Shown piece by piece: positions 1 through 6,490 of a stretch of DNA of 8,216 nucleotides. Under the pieces are notes generated by a model. It was not told where the DNA came from. It saw only the letters and a list, made by a program, of their open reading frames with translations, and ran no database searches. A program made the position numbers and the translations under genes. The stretch comes from DASYSA01 sp036003885 (GTDB taxonomy: Bacteria > Acidobacteriota > Blastocatellia > UBA7656). Position 1 is the stretch's first letter, and each line of letters begins with the position of its first letter. The stretch lies in NCBI GenBank assembly GCA_036003885.1, contig DASYSA010000272.1:1-8216 (forward strand), in the 5' to 3' direction.

Positions 1-135
1 ATCCAAGCCGTAGAAATAGGCTGTGTCACCATCGTCCTCAAAGAACACACCGTATTGCGTCGTGGGCGACTTACTTCCTACGAATGTTTCTTTGCCAACC
101 AGGACCGTCTCTTTCGACTCAATAGTTGATGGCAT
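1..135 (-). CDS. DUF2251-like protein, N-terminal part (cut by the window edge)
   Basis: This is an open frame of 45 codons reading leftward from an ATG at 135-133 to the window edge without a stop. The protein begins MPSTIESKETVLVG, and residues 28-45 read YGVFFEDDGDTAYFYGLD. This acidic-aromatic segment matches what I recall of DUF2251 proteins (typically YxVVFEDDGETGYFYAxD), a small family of unknown function. An in-frame ATG at 159-157 would add eight residues (MRCYSNSI). An in-frame TAA further upstream, around 196-198, closes the frame. Neither start has a clear Shine-Dalgarno sequence; I prefer 135 because family members begin just before the conserved VxG segment. The gene is divergent from mfd. 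Codon choice is less GC-biased than in mfd. The family name rests on memory, and the function is unknown. Confidence 0.72.
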   Translation of the reverse strand, partial: MPSTIESKETVLVGKETFVGSKSPTTQYGVFFEDDGDTAYFYGLD

Positions 136-183
136 AATCGAATTCGAGTAGCAACGCATAGTAGCCGTACTAATAGCGGCAGA

Positions 184-212
184 ATTCTGTCGTCTTTAGT
201 ACCCAGCGTCAA
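184..212 (-). promoter_or_regulatory. Possible sigma70-type promoter for the DUF2251-like gene
   Basis: On the - strand TTGACG (212-207) is followed after 17 bases by CAGAAT (189-184). This is a 5/6 match to the -35 consensus and a 4/6 match to the -10, at ideal spacing. Transcription would start near 177, about 40 bases before the ATG at 135. This is pattern matching only. Confidence 0.35.
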
Positions 213-274
213 GACGACGACTGCCATCCAGGGAATGACATTGAGCATTTCAGTCGCGCGCGCCATTCTCCCCT

Positions 275-283
275 TGTTACAAT
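275..283 (+). promoter_or_regulatory. Extended -10 element just upstream of mfd
   Basis: TGTTACAAT contains TACAAT (278-283; 5/6 to TATAAT) preceded by the TG of an extended -10. No good -35 box lies 16-18 bases upstream, where the sequence is CG-alternating. A start about seven bases downstream (near 290) would give a leader of only about nine bases before the mfd ATG at 299. That would agree with the absence of a Shine-Dalgarno sequence there. Confidence 0.4.
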
Positions 284-298
284 CTCGAACTATTCACT

Positions 299-3200
299 AT
301 GGCCATCGACATTCCATCCGAGACCTACAGCGCCGAGCTGTTCGCCGCCCTCCTTCAAAGCGGCGAACTCAATCAGCTCGCGGCCGAAGTGCGCTCCGGC
401 CGCAGCGTGACTGTAGTCTCGGGGCTTGCCGGCAGTGCCCGCGCTCTCGTTCTGACCGCGCTCCAGAAGAAGCTCGGGCGGCGGATCGTATTCGTCACTC
501 GCTCGAATCGCGAGGTCGAGGAGTTTCAATCCGATGTCGAATTCTTCTACTGCGCGCTGAACGGCGTCGAATCGGCCGACTCAAAAGTGCTGACGATCCC
601 GGCCCTCGAAGCTGATCCGTACGATGGCACTTCGCCTCACGCCGAACTGCTTGAGCAACGGGCCCTCGCCCTCTATCGCACAGGACAACGAGCGGGACAG
701 GACGCGCGCATACTACTCACCTCCATTGGCGCCCTTGCCGAAAGGACGATTTCGCCGGAGTCGCTCAACGCCTCGAGCATTACCCTTCGCGTCGGGGAGG
801 ACATGCCTCCCGAGTTGATCGTGGATCTGCTGATTGCCAGCGGCTACGTGCGCGAAGAGCCGGTCGGAGCTGTCGGAGAGTTCAGCCTGCGCGGCGGAAT
901 ACTCGATGTCTTCTCTCCCGCTCACGATGTGCCCCATCGAATCGAATTCTTCGGCGACGCCGTTGAGTCCATTCGGCAGTTCGATCCCGACACTCAGCGC
1001 TCAGTCGGCCAGGCTCGCGAGTCAACCCTCGTGCCGATGCGCGAGCTTGCCGTTCGCCGCGAGGAGTTCATCAAATGGGCCGACGCCGCGCGGTCTCATT
1101 GGAAGGATGATGCTTACCGTCTCGACCTGCGCCATCGCGTGGCCCACGCGGAGCGCGGCGAGCCCTTCCCCGGCTGGGAGTACCTTCTGCCCCTGATCCG
1201 GCCGCTCGCCTCGACTGCGTTCGACTATTTCAAAGACGCGGTGTTGATAGTCGATGAGCCTGTCGAGATCGAGAAGCGGGCCTCGGACCTTTATGTCTAT
1301 CTACAGGACCGCTTTTCTCAAGCTGTTGAAGCGGGCGAGCTGGCATTGCAGCCGGAGAGACTTTTTCTCAATGCCGACGAGTTGCGAAGCCGCTTCGATG
1401 CATTCCCGCGAGTGGAGTTTCGACTGCTGGGCCATGAGGCGTCCGCAACCGACGAGTACTTTCAGACGGAAGGCGGCCAAAGCGCTGAGCCCGATGTATT
1501 GGACGAGGCCGTCGAGTTTACCCGTTCGGGGCGACGATCCGCTCCGCACCTGTTTCTCTTTCCAGTGAACGCCGGGACGCCGGATGTTCTCCTCGTGTCT
1601 CAATCTCCGCGGCGCTATCACGGGCGCGTCCAGGATCTGGCACGAGACCTGGGCGCCGGTTCGGACAGCGGGGCGACGTTGCTTGTGATGCCGAGCCTTG
1701 GACTTGCCGAGCGAGTGGTCGAGATGCTCGGCGAGTATCAGATCACCGCCAAACTGGCGCCTTCTCTTGCCGCACACGCGAAAGATTCAGACGATCCGGG
1801 TCCCATCGCTCGCGTGGTGACTGTCGGCAGGCTGGCGAACGGCTTCACTCTGCCCGCAGGGGAACTGTCAGTTCTGATCGAGGCCGACATCTTCGGTGAA
1901 GTCGAGCGCGGCGTCCGACAGCGCACAGCCCCAAAGCGCGCGCGGAAGCAACGCAAGGCTTCAGCGTTCCTTTCAGACCTGGGCGACCTGAAGGTTAACG
2001 ACTACGTGGTGCACGTGGATCACGGCATCGGCCAATTCGGAGGCCTCATGCAGATGGCCACTGCGGGGGGGCCGACCGGCAACGTAGCGGCGGGCCTGGA
2101 GCGAGCCGCCGCCGGCGTGCGCGAGTTCATGCTGCTGACTTACGCGGAAGGCGCGAAGCTCTACGTGCCCGTCGAACGCCTCGACCTGGTCCAGCGATAC
2201 TCGGCGGCTGAAGGCGCGAAGCCGCAGCTCGATAGATTGGGCGGCGTCGGATGGGAGAAGGCCAAGGCCCGAGTAAGACGCGCGATGCGGGATATGGCCG
2301 AGGAGCTGTTGAAGCTCTACGCCGAGCGACAACTCGTCGCCGGCCATGCATATGGCGCCGACACTCCCTGGCAGCAGGAGTTCGAAGACGCTTTTGAATA
2401 TCAACTGACTCCTGACCAGGAGGCGGCTATCGAAGACGTCAAGGCGGGCATGGAGAATCCCCAGCCAATGGACCGCCTGATCGTGGGCGACGTCGGTTAC
2501 GGCAAGACGGAAGTGGCCATGAGAGCCGCTTTCAAGGCGGTGATGGAAGGCAAGCAGACCGCCGTGCTCGCGCCCACCACGGTGCTCGTCTTCCAGCACT
2601 ACAAGACTCTTCAGAAGCGTTTCAGCGCCTTCCCCGCTCGCATCGAGATGCTTTCGCGCTTTCGAACCGCGAAGGAGCAGCGGGAGATCGTCAAGTCCCT
2701 CGAGGCGGGAATCGTAGACGTAGTAGTCGGCACTCACAGGCTGTTGTCAAAGGACATTAAGTTCAAAGACCTGGGCCTGCTGGTGGTCGACGAAGAACAA
2801 CGCTTCGGCGTTGCGCACAAAGAGCGAATCAAGCAGCTGCGCAAGAAGGTCGACGTGATCGCGATGTCGGCCACCCCGATACCACGCACTTTGAATATGT
2901 CGCTCGCCGGACTGCGGGACATGTCGGTGATCGAGACTCCCCCAAGGGACCGTCTCGCCATTCAGACTCACGTGGTGAAGTTCTCGGAAAGCGTGGTTCG
3001 TTCGGCGATCGAGCTCGAGCTTCAACGCAGCGGACAGGCTTTCTTCGTGCACAATCGAGTCGAGACCATCTTCACTATCGCCGAACTGATCGGCCGGCTT
3101 GCGCCGAACGCTCGCATCGGTATTGGCCACGGGCAGATGTCCGAGAAAGATCTTGAAGCGGTCATCCTCAAGTTCATCAACCACGAGCTGGACGTGCTGG

Positions 3201-4015
3201 TGTCGACCACCATCATCGAGAACGGTATCGATATCCCGCTCGCAAACACCATCATAATCAACCGGGCGGACATGTACGGGCTGTCGCAGCTCTACCAGCT
3301 CCGTGGACGAGTGGGACGCTCGAATCGGCATGCATACGCCTACCTGCTGATTCCGACCGAAGACGGCTTGACCGATATAGCGAAGCGGAGGCTTGCGGCG
3401 ATCCGCGAGTTTTCAGACCTGGGCGCGGGCTTTCGGATCGCTGCCCTCGATCTGGAGTTGCGCGGGGCGGGCAATCTCCTGGGAGGGCAGCAGTCGGGTC
3501 ACATCGATGCGATTGGGTTCGACCTCTATACACAGATGCTTCAACGCACGGTTGCGGAGCTGAAAGGAGAAGCGCTTGAAGATGAGGTATCGGCTGCGAT
3601 CAACCTCGGCGTGGATATCCGTATTCCTGAAGAGTACATCTACGATGTGAGCCAGCGGCTGCGGACTTACAAACGAGTTTCGTCGGCCGAAAGCGAGGAA
3701 GAGCTGGCTGATGTCCGCTCCGAGATCGAAGACCGTTATGGACCCATCCCGGAGACCGTCGACAGTCTTTTCCAATATGCGCGCTTGCGCCGCGAAGCGT
3801 CACGCCTTGGAGTCGTGTCAATCGATCGGGAAGCCGACCGTCTTGCCGTAAAGTTCAGCGGAAGGGCCGGCATTGATCCTGAAAAACTGATAGCGCTGGT
3901 GTCGGAAGGCGGTGCGACCTTTGCTCCGAGCGGCGTGTTGAAGCTTCGCCTGGCTTCCGGGGAGGACGCGGAGGTCTTTGCTGAGGTACGGGGGATGCTG
4001 ACACGACTTCGCTAA
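299..4015 (+). CDS. mfd: Transcription-repair coupling factor Mfd
   Basis: Mfd is a DNA translocase that pushes stalled RNA polymerase off the template and recruits UvrA for transcription-coupled excision repair. The frame gives 1238 residues, against 1148 in E. coli. Domains in order are: a UvrB-like module (about 15-380) with a degenerate P-loop (GLAGSAR, 42-48), SPHAELLEQR and LRGGILDVF; a linker region (about 380-550); a CarD-like RNA polymerase interaction domain (about 560-640, HVDHGIG from 572, KLYVPV at 620-625); two RecA-like helicase domains with Walker A GDVGYGKTE (730-738), DEEQ box (831-834), SATPIPRT (857-864) and motif VI QLRGRVGRS (1000-1008); the TRG motif (LRGAGN at 1054-1059, then GGQQSGH); and the C-terminal TRCF domain (about 1095-1200). 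No key residue is missing. The ATG at 299 has no Shine-Dalgarno sequence but gives a normal N-terminus. About 12-20 residues (587-607, Ala/Gly-rich) are inserted in the polymerase-binding domain. Confidence 0.98.
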   Translation: MAIDIPSETYSAELFAALLQSGELNQLAAEVRSGRSVTVVSGLAGSARALVLTALQKKLGRRIVFVTRSNREVEEFQSDVEFFYCALNGVESADSKVLTIPALEADPYDGTSPHAELLEQRALALYRTGQRAGQDARILLTSIGALAERTISPESLNASSITLRVGEDMPPELIVDLLIASGYVREEPVGAVGEFSLRGGILDVFSPAHDVPHRIEFFGDAVESIRQFDPDTQRSVGQARESTLVPMRELAVRREEFIKWADAARSHWKDDAYRLDLRHRVAHAERGEPFPGWEYLLPLIRPLASTAFDYFKDAVLIVDEPVEIEKRASDLYVYLQDRFSQAVEAGELALQPERLFLNADELRSRFDAFPRVEFRLLGHEASATDEYFQTEGGQSAEPDVLDEAVEFTRSGRRSAPHLFLFPVNAGTPDVLLVSQSPRRYHGRVQDLARDLGAGSDSGATLLVMPSLGLAERVVEMLGEYQITAKLAPSLAAHAKDSDDPGPIARVVTVGRLANGFTLPAGELSVLIEADIFGEVERGVRQRTAPKRARKQRKASAFLSDLGDLKVNDYVVHVDHGIGQFGGLMQMATAGGPTGNVAAGLERAAAGVREFMLLTYAEGAKLYVPVERLDLVQRYSAAEGAKPQLDRLGGVGWEKAKARVRRAMRDMAEELLKLYAERQLVAGHAYGADTPWQQEFEDAFEYQLTPDQEAAIEDVKAGMENPQPMDRLIVGDVGYGKTEVAMRAAFKAVMEGKQTAVLAPTTVLVFQHYKTLQKRFSAFPARIEMLSRFRTAKEQREIVKSLEAGIVDVVVGTHRLLSKDIKFKDLGLLVVDEEQRFGVAHKERIKQLRKKVDVIAMSATPIPRTLNMSLAGLRDMSVIETPPRDRLAIQTHVVKFSESVVRSAIELELQRSGQAFFVHNRVETIFTIAELIGRLAPNARIGIGHGQMSEKDLEAVILKFINHELDVLVSTTIIENGIDIPLANTIIINRADMYGLSQLYQLRGRVGRSNRHAYAYLLIPTEDGLTDIAKRRLAAIREFSDLGAGFRIAALDLELRGAGNLLGGQQSGHIDAIGFDLYTQMLQRTVAELKGEALEDEVSAAINLGVDIRIPEEYIYDVSQRLRTYKRVSSAESEEELADVRSEIEDRYGPIPETVDSLFQYARLRREASRLGVVSIDREADRLAVKFSGRAGIDPEKLIALVSEGGATFAPSGVLKLRLASGEDAEVFAEVRGMLTRLR

Positions 4016-4019
4016 GGCT

Positions 4020-4057
4020 GCCTGGGTAAGGCCTGGGTATGCACGCTTCCAGCGTGC
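4020..4057 (+). repeat. Direct repeat and perfect hairpin after mfd
   Basis: GCCTGGGTA occurs twice (4020-4028 and 4031-4039). Immediately after comes a perfect 7-bp inverted repeat, GCACGCT (4041-4047) and AGCGTGC (4051-4057), around a 3-base loop TCC. It lies 25 bases beyond the mfd stop. There is no T-run after it (TCTTCAACC), so a classical intrinsic terminator is unlikely. The core GCACGCTTCCAGCGTGC resembles dispersed intergenic hairpins I recall from acidobacterial and other soil genomes; copy number cannot be judged from this window. Confidence 0.55.
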
Positions 4058-4128
4058 TCTTCAACCAAGTAGTGGTTGGCTCGTACGAATGTTCGCGCTC
4101 TGTTCACCGAACGCGCATCCAACCAGGC

Positions 4129-4159
4129 TTGCGCGCCCCGCCTGTGCGCGCTATATAAA
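4129..4159 (+). promoter_or_regulatory. Possible promoter for the isomerase cluster
   Basis: An AT-rich island TATATAAAA (4152-4160) sits in very GC-rich sequence. TTGCGC (4129-4134) lies 17 bases before TATATA (4152-4157). The -10 is good (TATAAA at 4154-4159 matches 5/6), the -35 weak. Transcription would start near 4165, about 50 bases before the ATG at 4214. If real, it separates the isomerase genes from mfd transcription and rules out translation starts at or before 4160. Confidence 0.35.
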
Positions 4160-4213
4160 ATGATCGCCGAAGAATCGACATCTCGCGATGTGAGAGGGAA
4201 CCGAGGCAGGAGT

Positions 4214-5263
4214 ATGTGGGGAGACCACTCTATTCAGCGCGTACATGAAGACGCGAATCTGCACCACGTCCGTGAGCATCTCGGTTTAGATTCATTCCCT
4301 TCGTCGCCTTCGTGTTTTGGCCTGACAACAGCAGTTGTTCGGCGGGTTGCTGGATTGATGCTCGTGTTCTGTCTGGCGGCTGGGGTGTTCGCCTGCCGTG
4401 GGAGTGATCGCTCGCCCGTGATCGCCACGGTCAATGGGCGAGATATCCATCGCGCTCAGTTCGAGCGCTTTTTGTCGCTCAAGATGGGCGAGTTCACCTC
4501 GGGCGAGAGTCCTGAGACGCTGCGCAGCCAGATGCTCGACGAATACATACGGCGCCGCCTGGTGCTCGATCAGGCCGCCCGCTCCGGGATCACCGTAAGC
4601 GAAGCGGAAATAGATCAGGCCGCGCGTGACGACGCTCAACTCAGATCGACCGCTACCACTCCGGAGGCGCGTGAAGACGTGATCGACGATCTGGTGATCG
4701 ACAAGTTCTATCGTCAGGTGGTGCTGCGCGATGTGCGGGTTGCGCCCGCTGAGATTCAGCGCTACATGGATGAGAACCAGACCCGGCTGACTGAGCGAGC
4801 CGGGTTCTATGTACGTGAAATCCGGGTTCAATCACGCGAGGCGGCTGAGCGTGTGCACCGCGAAGTGACCGAGGGACGGCAAGAATATGCGTCGGCGGCG
4901 AGGCTACAGTCCGATGCGCCAAATGCAGAACAGGGCGGGATGGCGAGGTACGACGAAGGGCAGCTCCCCGCGGTCCTCGAAAAGGCGATCAGGTTGCTTC
5001 GTCCAGGCGAGGTCAGCCCGGTCATTCAGTCGAGTTTCGGCTTTCACATATTCAAGCTCGAGAGGCGCGTCGAAGCGCATTCTCTCGACCCGCGCCGTTC
5101 GCAGGTCAACGAACGCCGCGCGCAATTGGCCGAGGAATTGATAGCGCGCAAGAACCAGCAACTCGTCGACGAGGCTCTCGAACGCCTCGCTTCGTCCGCG
5201 GCTATCAGGATAAACGACCCGGCTCTGGGCTTCACTTACACTGGCGGTTTAAGGCATAACTAA
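4214..5263 (+). CDS. Parvulin/SurA-type peptidyl-prolyl isomerase, probable lipoprotein (start uncertain)
   Basis: Probable exported folding factor that catalyses cis-trans isomerisation at prolines in envelope proteins, acting as a membrane-anchored chaperone like PrsA. With the ATG at 4214 the product has 349 residues. A hydrophobic stretch (LMLVFCLAAGVFA) ends at Cys61, and VFAC fits a lipobox loosely. A SurA_N-like chaperone region follows (about 69-195, opening VIATVNGRDIHRAQFERFL), then one parvulin domain (about 198-290) with GGMARYDEGQLP from 241 and SSFGFHIFKLERR, whose FGFH is at 275-278. The start is unresolved. ATG 4214 has GAGG (4203-4206) seven bases upstream but leaves 60 residues before the Cys, too long for a normal signal peptide. 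A CTG at 4322 would give an ideal 24-residue signal with two arginines but has no ribosome site. The open frame continues up to a TTG at 4076. The next gene is a paralogue. Function is confident at family level. Confidence 0.88.
   Translation: MWGDHSIQRVHEDANLHHVREHLGLDSFPSSPSCFGLTTAVVRRVAGLMLVFCLAAGVFACRGSDRSPVIATVNGRDIHRAQFERFLSLKMGEFTSGESPETLRSQMLDEYIRRRLVLDQAARSGITVSEAEIDQAARDDAQLRSTATTPEAREDVIDDLVIDKFYRQVVLRDVRVAPAEIQRYMDENQTRLTERAGFYVREIRVQSREAAERVHREVTEGRQEYASAARLQSDAPNAEQGGMARYDEGQLPAVLEKAIRLLRPGEVSPVIQSSFGFHIFKLERRVEAHSLDPRRSQVNERRAQLAEELIARKNQQLVDEALERLASSAAIRINDPALGFTYTGGLRHN
4298..4314 (+). repeat. Short tandem CCTTCGT unit, possible intergenic repeat remnant
   Basis: CCTTCGTCG is followed directly by CCTTCGTG, a 9-base period. 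I recall similar CTTCGTG-rich runs as dispersed noncoding repeats in many soil and aquatic genomes. Lying just before the signal-peptide codons of the first isomerase gene, it hints that the sequence upstream of about 4320 may not be coding. The copy here is short and could be chance. Confidence 0.3.
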
Positions 5264-5264
5264 G

Positions 5265-5294
5265 TTAACGTATGGGTAATGAACGATGTATTAA
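5265..5294 (+). promoter_or_regulatory. Weak promoter-like pair before the second isomerase gene
   Basis: TTAACG (5265-5270) is followed after 18 bases by TATTAA (5289-5294), each a 4/6 match to the sigma70 consensus. Transcription would start near 5301, at the base of the hairpin 5302-5327. The evidence is weak, but this 112-base gap is the most AT-rich stretch in the isomerase cluster and would be an unusually long spacer inside one operon. Confidence 0.25.
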
Positions 5295-5334
5295 CTCGGA
5301 TGATGGGTGCAAGTCCAGTCACCTGTCGTCGTTC
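5281..5334 (+). other. Potential folded leader RNA between the two isomerase genes
   Basis: Two nested helices are possible. The outer one is GAACGA (5281-5286) with TCGTTC (5329-5334). The inner one pairs 5302-5309 with 5320-5327, eight pairs including two G-U, closing a 10-base loop. The right-hand strands are separated by a single base, which would favour stacking. It ends 41 bases before the ATG at 5376. I do not recognise it as a known riboswitch class, and no T-run follows. Confidence 0.3.
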
Positions 5335-5375
5335 CTAGTTCATCGTGTTACAAATCAATGTGAGAGGATGTGCCT

Positions 5376-6419
5376 ATGAAGTTCTTCGCAACAATTGTCG
5401 GGATCGCGTTCATGTTGACCCTGGGCAGTGTGGCCCGAGCTCAGGAGCCTGAACTGGTCAACGAGATCGTGGCCCGCGTAAACAACGATATTATCACTCT
5501 CGCCGACTACAAGAACGCCCTCGAGGATTTTAAGGCCGAGATGGTACGTCAGCTGCAGCAGGCGGGTAAGGGCGCCGCTGAGATCAACGCGGAGTTCGAA
5601 AAGCTGAAAGGAACCGTGCTCGACATCCTGATCGAAGATATGCTCCTGGAGCAGAAGGCCAAAGAGCTCAGCATCGATGTTGAGGCCGAAGTCAATCAGC
5701 AGATGGCTGAAATCGCCAAGTCCAATAACTTTCAGAATGTCCTGAAATTTGAAGAGGCCCTCAAACAACAGGGTATTGATCCGGACGGAGCGCGCTCGTC
5801 TTTGCGCAAGAAACTGCTCCAGCAGTATGTAGTCCAGCGTGAAGTCCTGCAGCCCATCTACCAGAGCGTGAGCGAGAAGGACAAGCGCGAGTTCTATGAC
5901 AAGCACAAGGAGGAGTTCACTGATCCGGGCGACATAACGCTTTCGGAAATCTTCCTTCCGCTTGAAGGCCGTACGGCTTCCGAGGTCGAGCAGCGCGCCC
6001 GGCGCCTCGTTGCGGAGTTGAGGGCAGGCTCGGACTTTGTTGAAGCGGTCAAGAACAACTCCCCTGCCAACAGGGCAACTCGCGCGCAAAACGGAAAGAT
6101 GGGCACCTTCAAGGCTGGCGAGATGAAGGAAGACGTTGCGGCGGCAATCTCTTCTCTCAAAGTCGGAGAGGTCACCGAACCCATAAGACTTCAGGATGGC
6201 TTCCAGATCGTTCGCGTTGACGCGCGCAAAGAAGCACTCTTGCGCGGTTATAAGGATGCCGAGGTTCAGCAGGTGTTGGGCAGGGCGGTCACGATGGAGC
6301 GCGCCGAAACGGCGAAGAAGAAGTACATAGCCGAGCTGCGTGAGAATGCCTTCATCAAGATCACCAAGGGCTACGTAACCGCTCAGGCGGCGGCAAAAGA
6401 CGCCAAGCAGAAAAACTGA
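5376..6419 (+). CDS. Sec-exported SurA-like peptidyl-prolyl isomerase
   Basis: Probable periplasmic chaperone/isomerase of 347 residues. The N-terminus is a clear signal peptide (positive K2, hydrophobic 3-18, cleavage expected after the ARA ending at 22), with no lipobox cysteine. A SurA_N-like helical domain follows (about 24-165, opening VNEIVARVNNDIITLADY), then a single parvulin domain (about 185-283; ITLSEIFLPLEGR, KMGTFKAGEM, IRLQDGFQIVRVD), and a helical tail ending KDAKQKN. Classical SurA has two parvulin domains, so this is a shorter, one-domain form. The start is chosen at ATG 5376 because GAGAGG (5362-5367) lies eight bases upstream; a GTG at 5370 would add two residues and sit too close to that site. 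It is a diverged paralogue of the preceding lipoprotein. Together they may serve membrane-anchored and soluble roles in outer-membrane protein delivery, which is inference. Confidence 0.93.
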   Translation: MKFFATIVGIAFMLTLGSVARAQEPELVNEIVARVNNDIITLADYKNALEDFKAEMVRQLQQAGKGAAEINAEFEKLKGTVLDILIEDMLLEQKAKELSIDVEAEVNQQMAEIAKSNNFQNVLKFEEALKQQGIDPDGARSSLRKKLLQQYVVQREVLQPIYQSVSEKDKREFYDKHKEEFTDPGDITLSEIFLPLEGRTASEVEQRARRLVAELRAGSDFVEAVKNNSPANRATRAQNGKMGTFKAGEMKEDVAAAISSLKVGEVTEPIRLQDGFQIVRVDARKEALLRGYKDAEVQQVLGRAVTMERAETAKKKYIAELRENAFIKITKGYVTAQAAAKDAKQKN

Positions 6420-6427
6420 GAGACGAA

Positions 6428-6460
6428 TGGGTGAAGCGGGTCGCTCACTCGCTTCACCCA
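6428..6460 (+). repeat. Perfect 11-bp inverted repeat between isomerase and S4 genes
   Basis: TGGGTGAAGCG (6428-6438) and CGCTTCACCCA (6450-6460) pair perfectly around an 11-base loop. It starts nine bases after the isomerase stop and ends 30 bases before the S4 start. There is no T-run on the + strand side (CAACAACAC), so it is not a canonical terminator. It may instead attenuate transcription, protect the 3' end of the upstream message, or bind a protein. Confidence 0.6.
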
Positions 6461-6490
6461 ACAACACAGTGCAGCCGCCGATCAGGCTCC

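Noticed and set aside
78..266. A 62-codon - strand frame with a purine-rich site (AAGGGGAG) before its ATG and a hydrophobic start
   Set aside because: It overlaps the DUF2251-like start in another frame and is rich in codons such as CTA, TTA and GTA that neighbouring genes avoid. The family-like frame is the better explanation.
1973..2737. Long antisense open frame inside mfd (254 codons)
   Set aside because: Long antisense frames are expected opposite GC-rich genes with strong third-position bias. The + strand Mfd domains fully explain this stretch.
4076..4213. TTG at 4076 or ATG at 4160 as start of the first isomerase
   Set aside because: Both would place 78-106 residues before the lipobox cysteine. 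The 4160 ATG also overlaps the promoter-like island.
5305..5313. GGGTGCAAG followed by TCC recalls a motif in domain I of bacterial group II introns
   Set aside because: There is no reverse transcriptase gene, no domain V hairpin and no room for an intron in the 112-base gap.
5355..6467. Antisense open frame of 370 codons covering the second isomerase gene
   Set aside because: It is the mirror of a strongly biased coding frame. The product is Leu-rich with no recognisable domain, while the + strand has a signal peptide, SurA_N region and parvulin domain.
6431..6490. GTG at 6431 as start of the S4 protein
   Set aside because: It lies inside the 11-bp inverted repeat, has no ribosome site, and the 20 extra residues do not look like the family, which starts at MRLDLFL.
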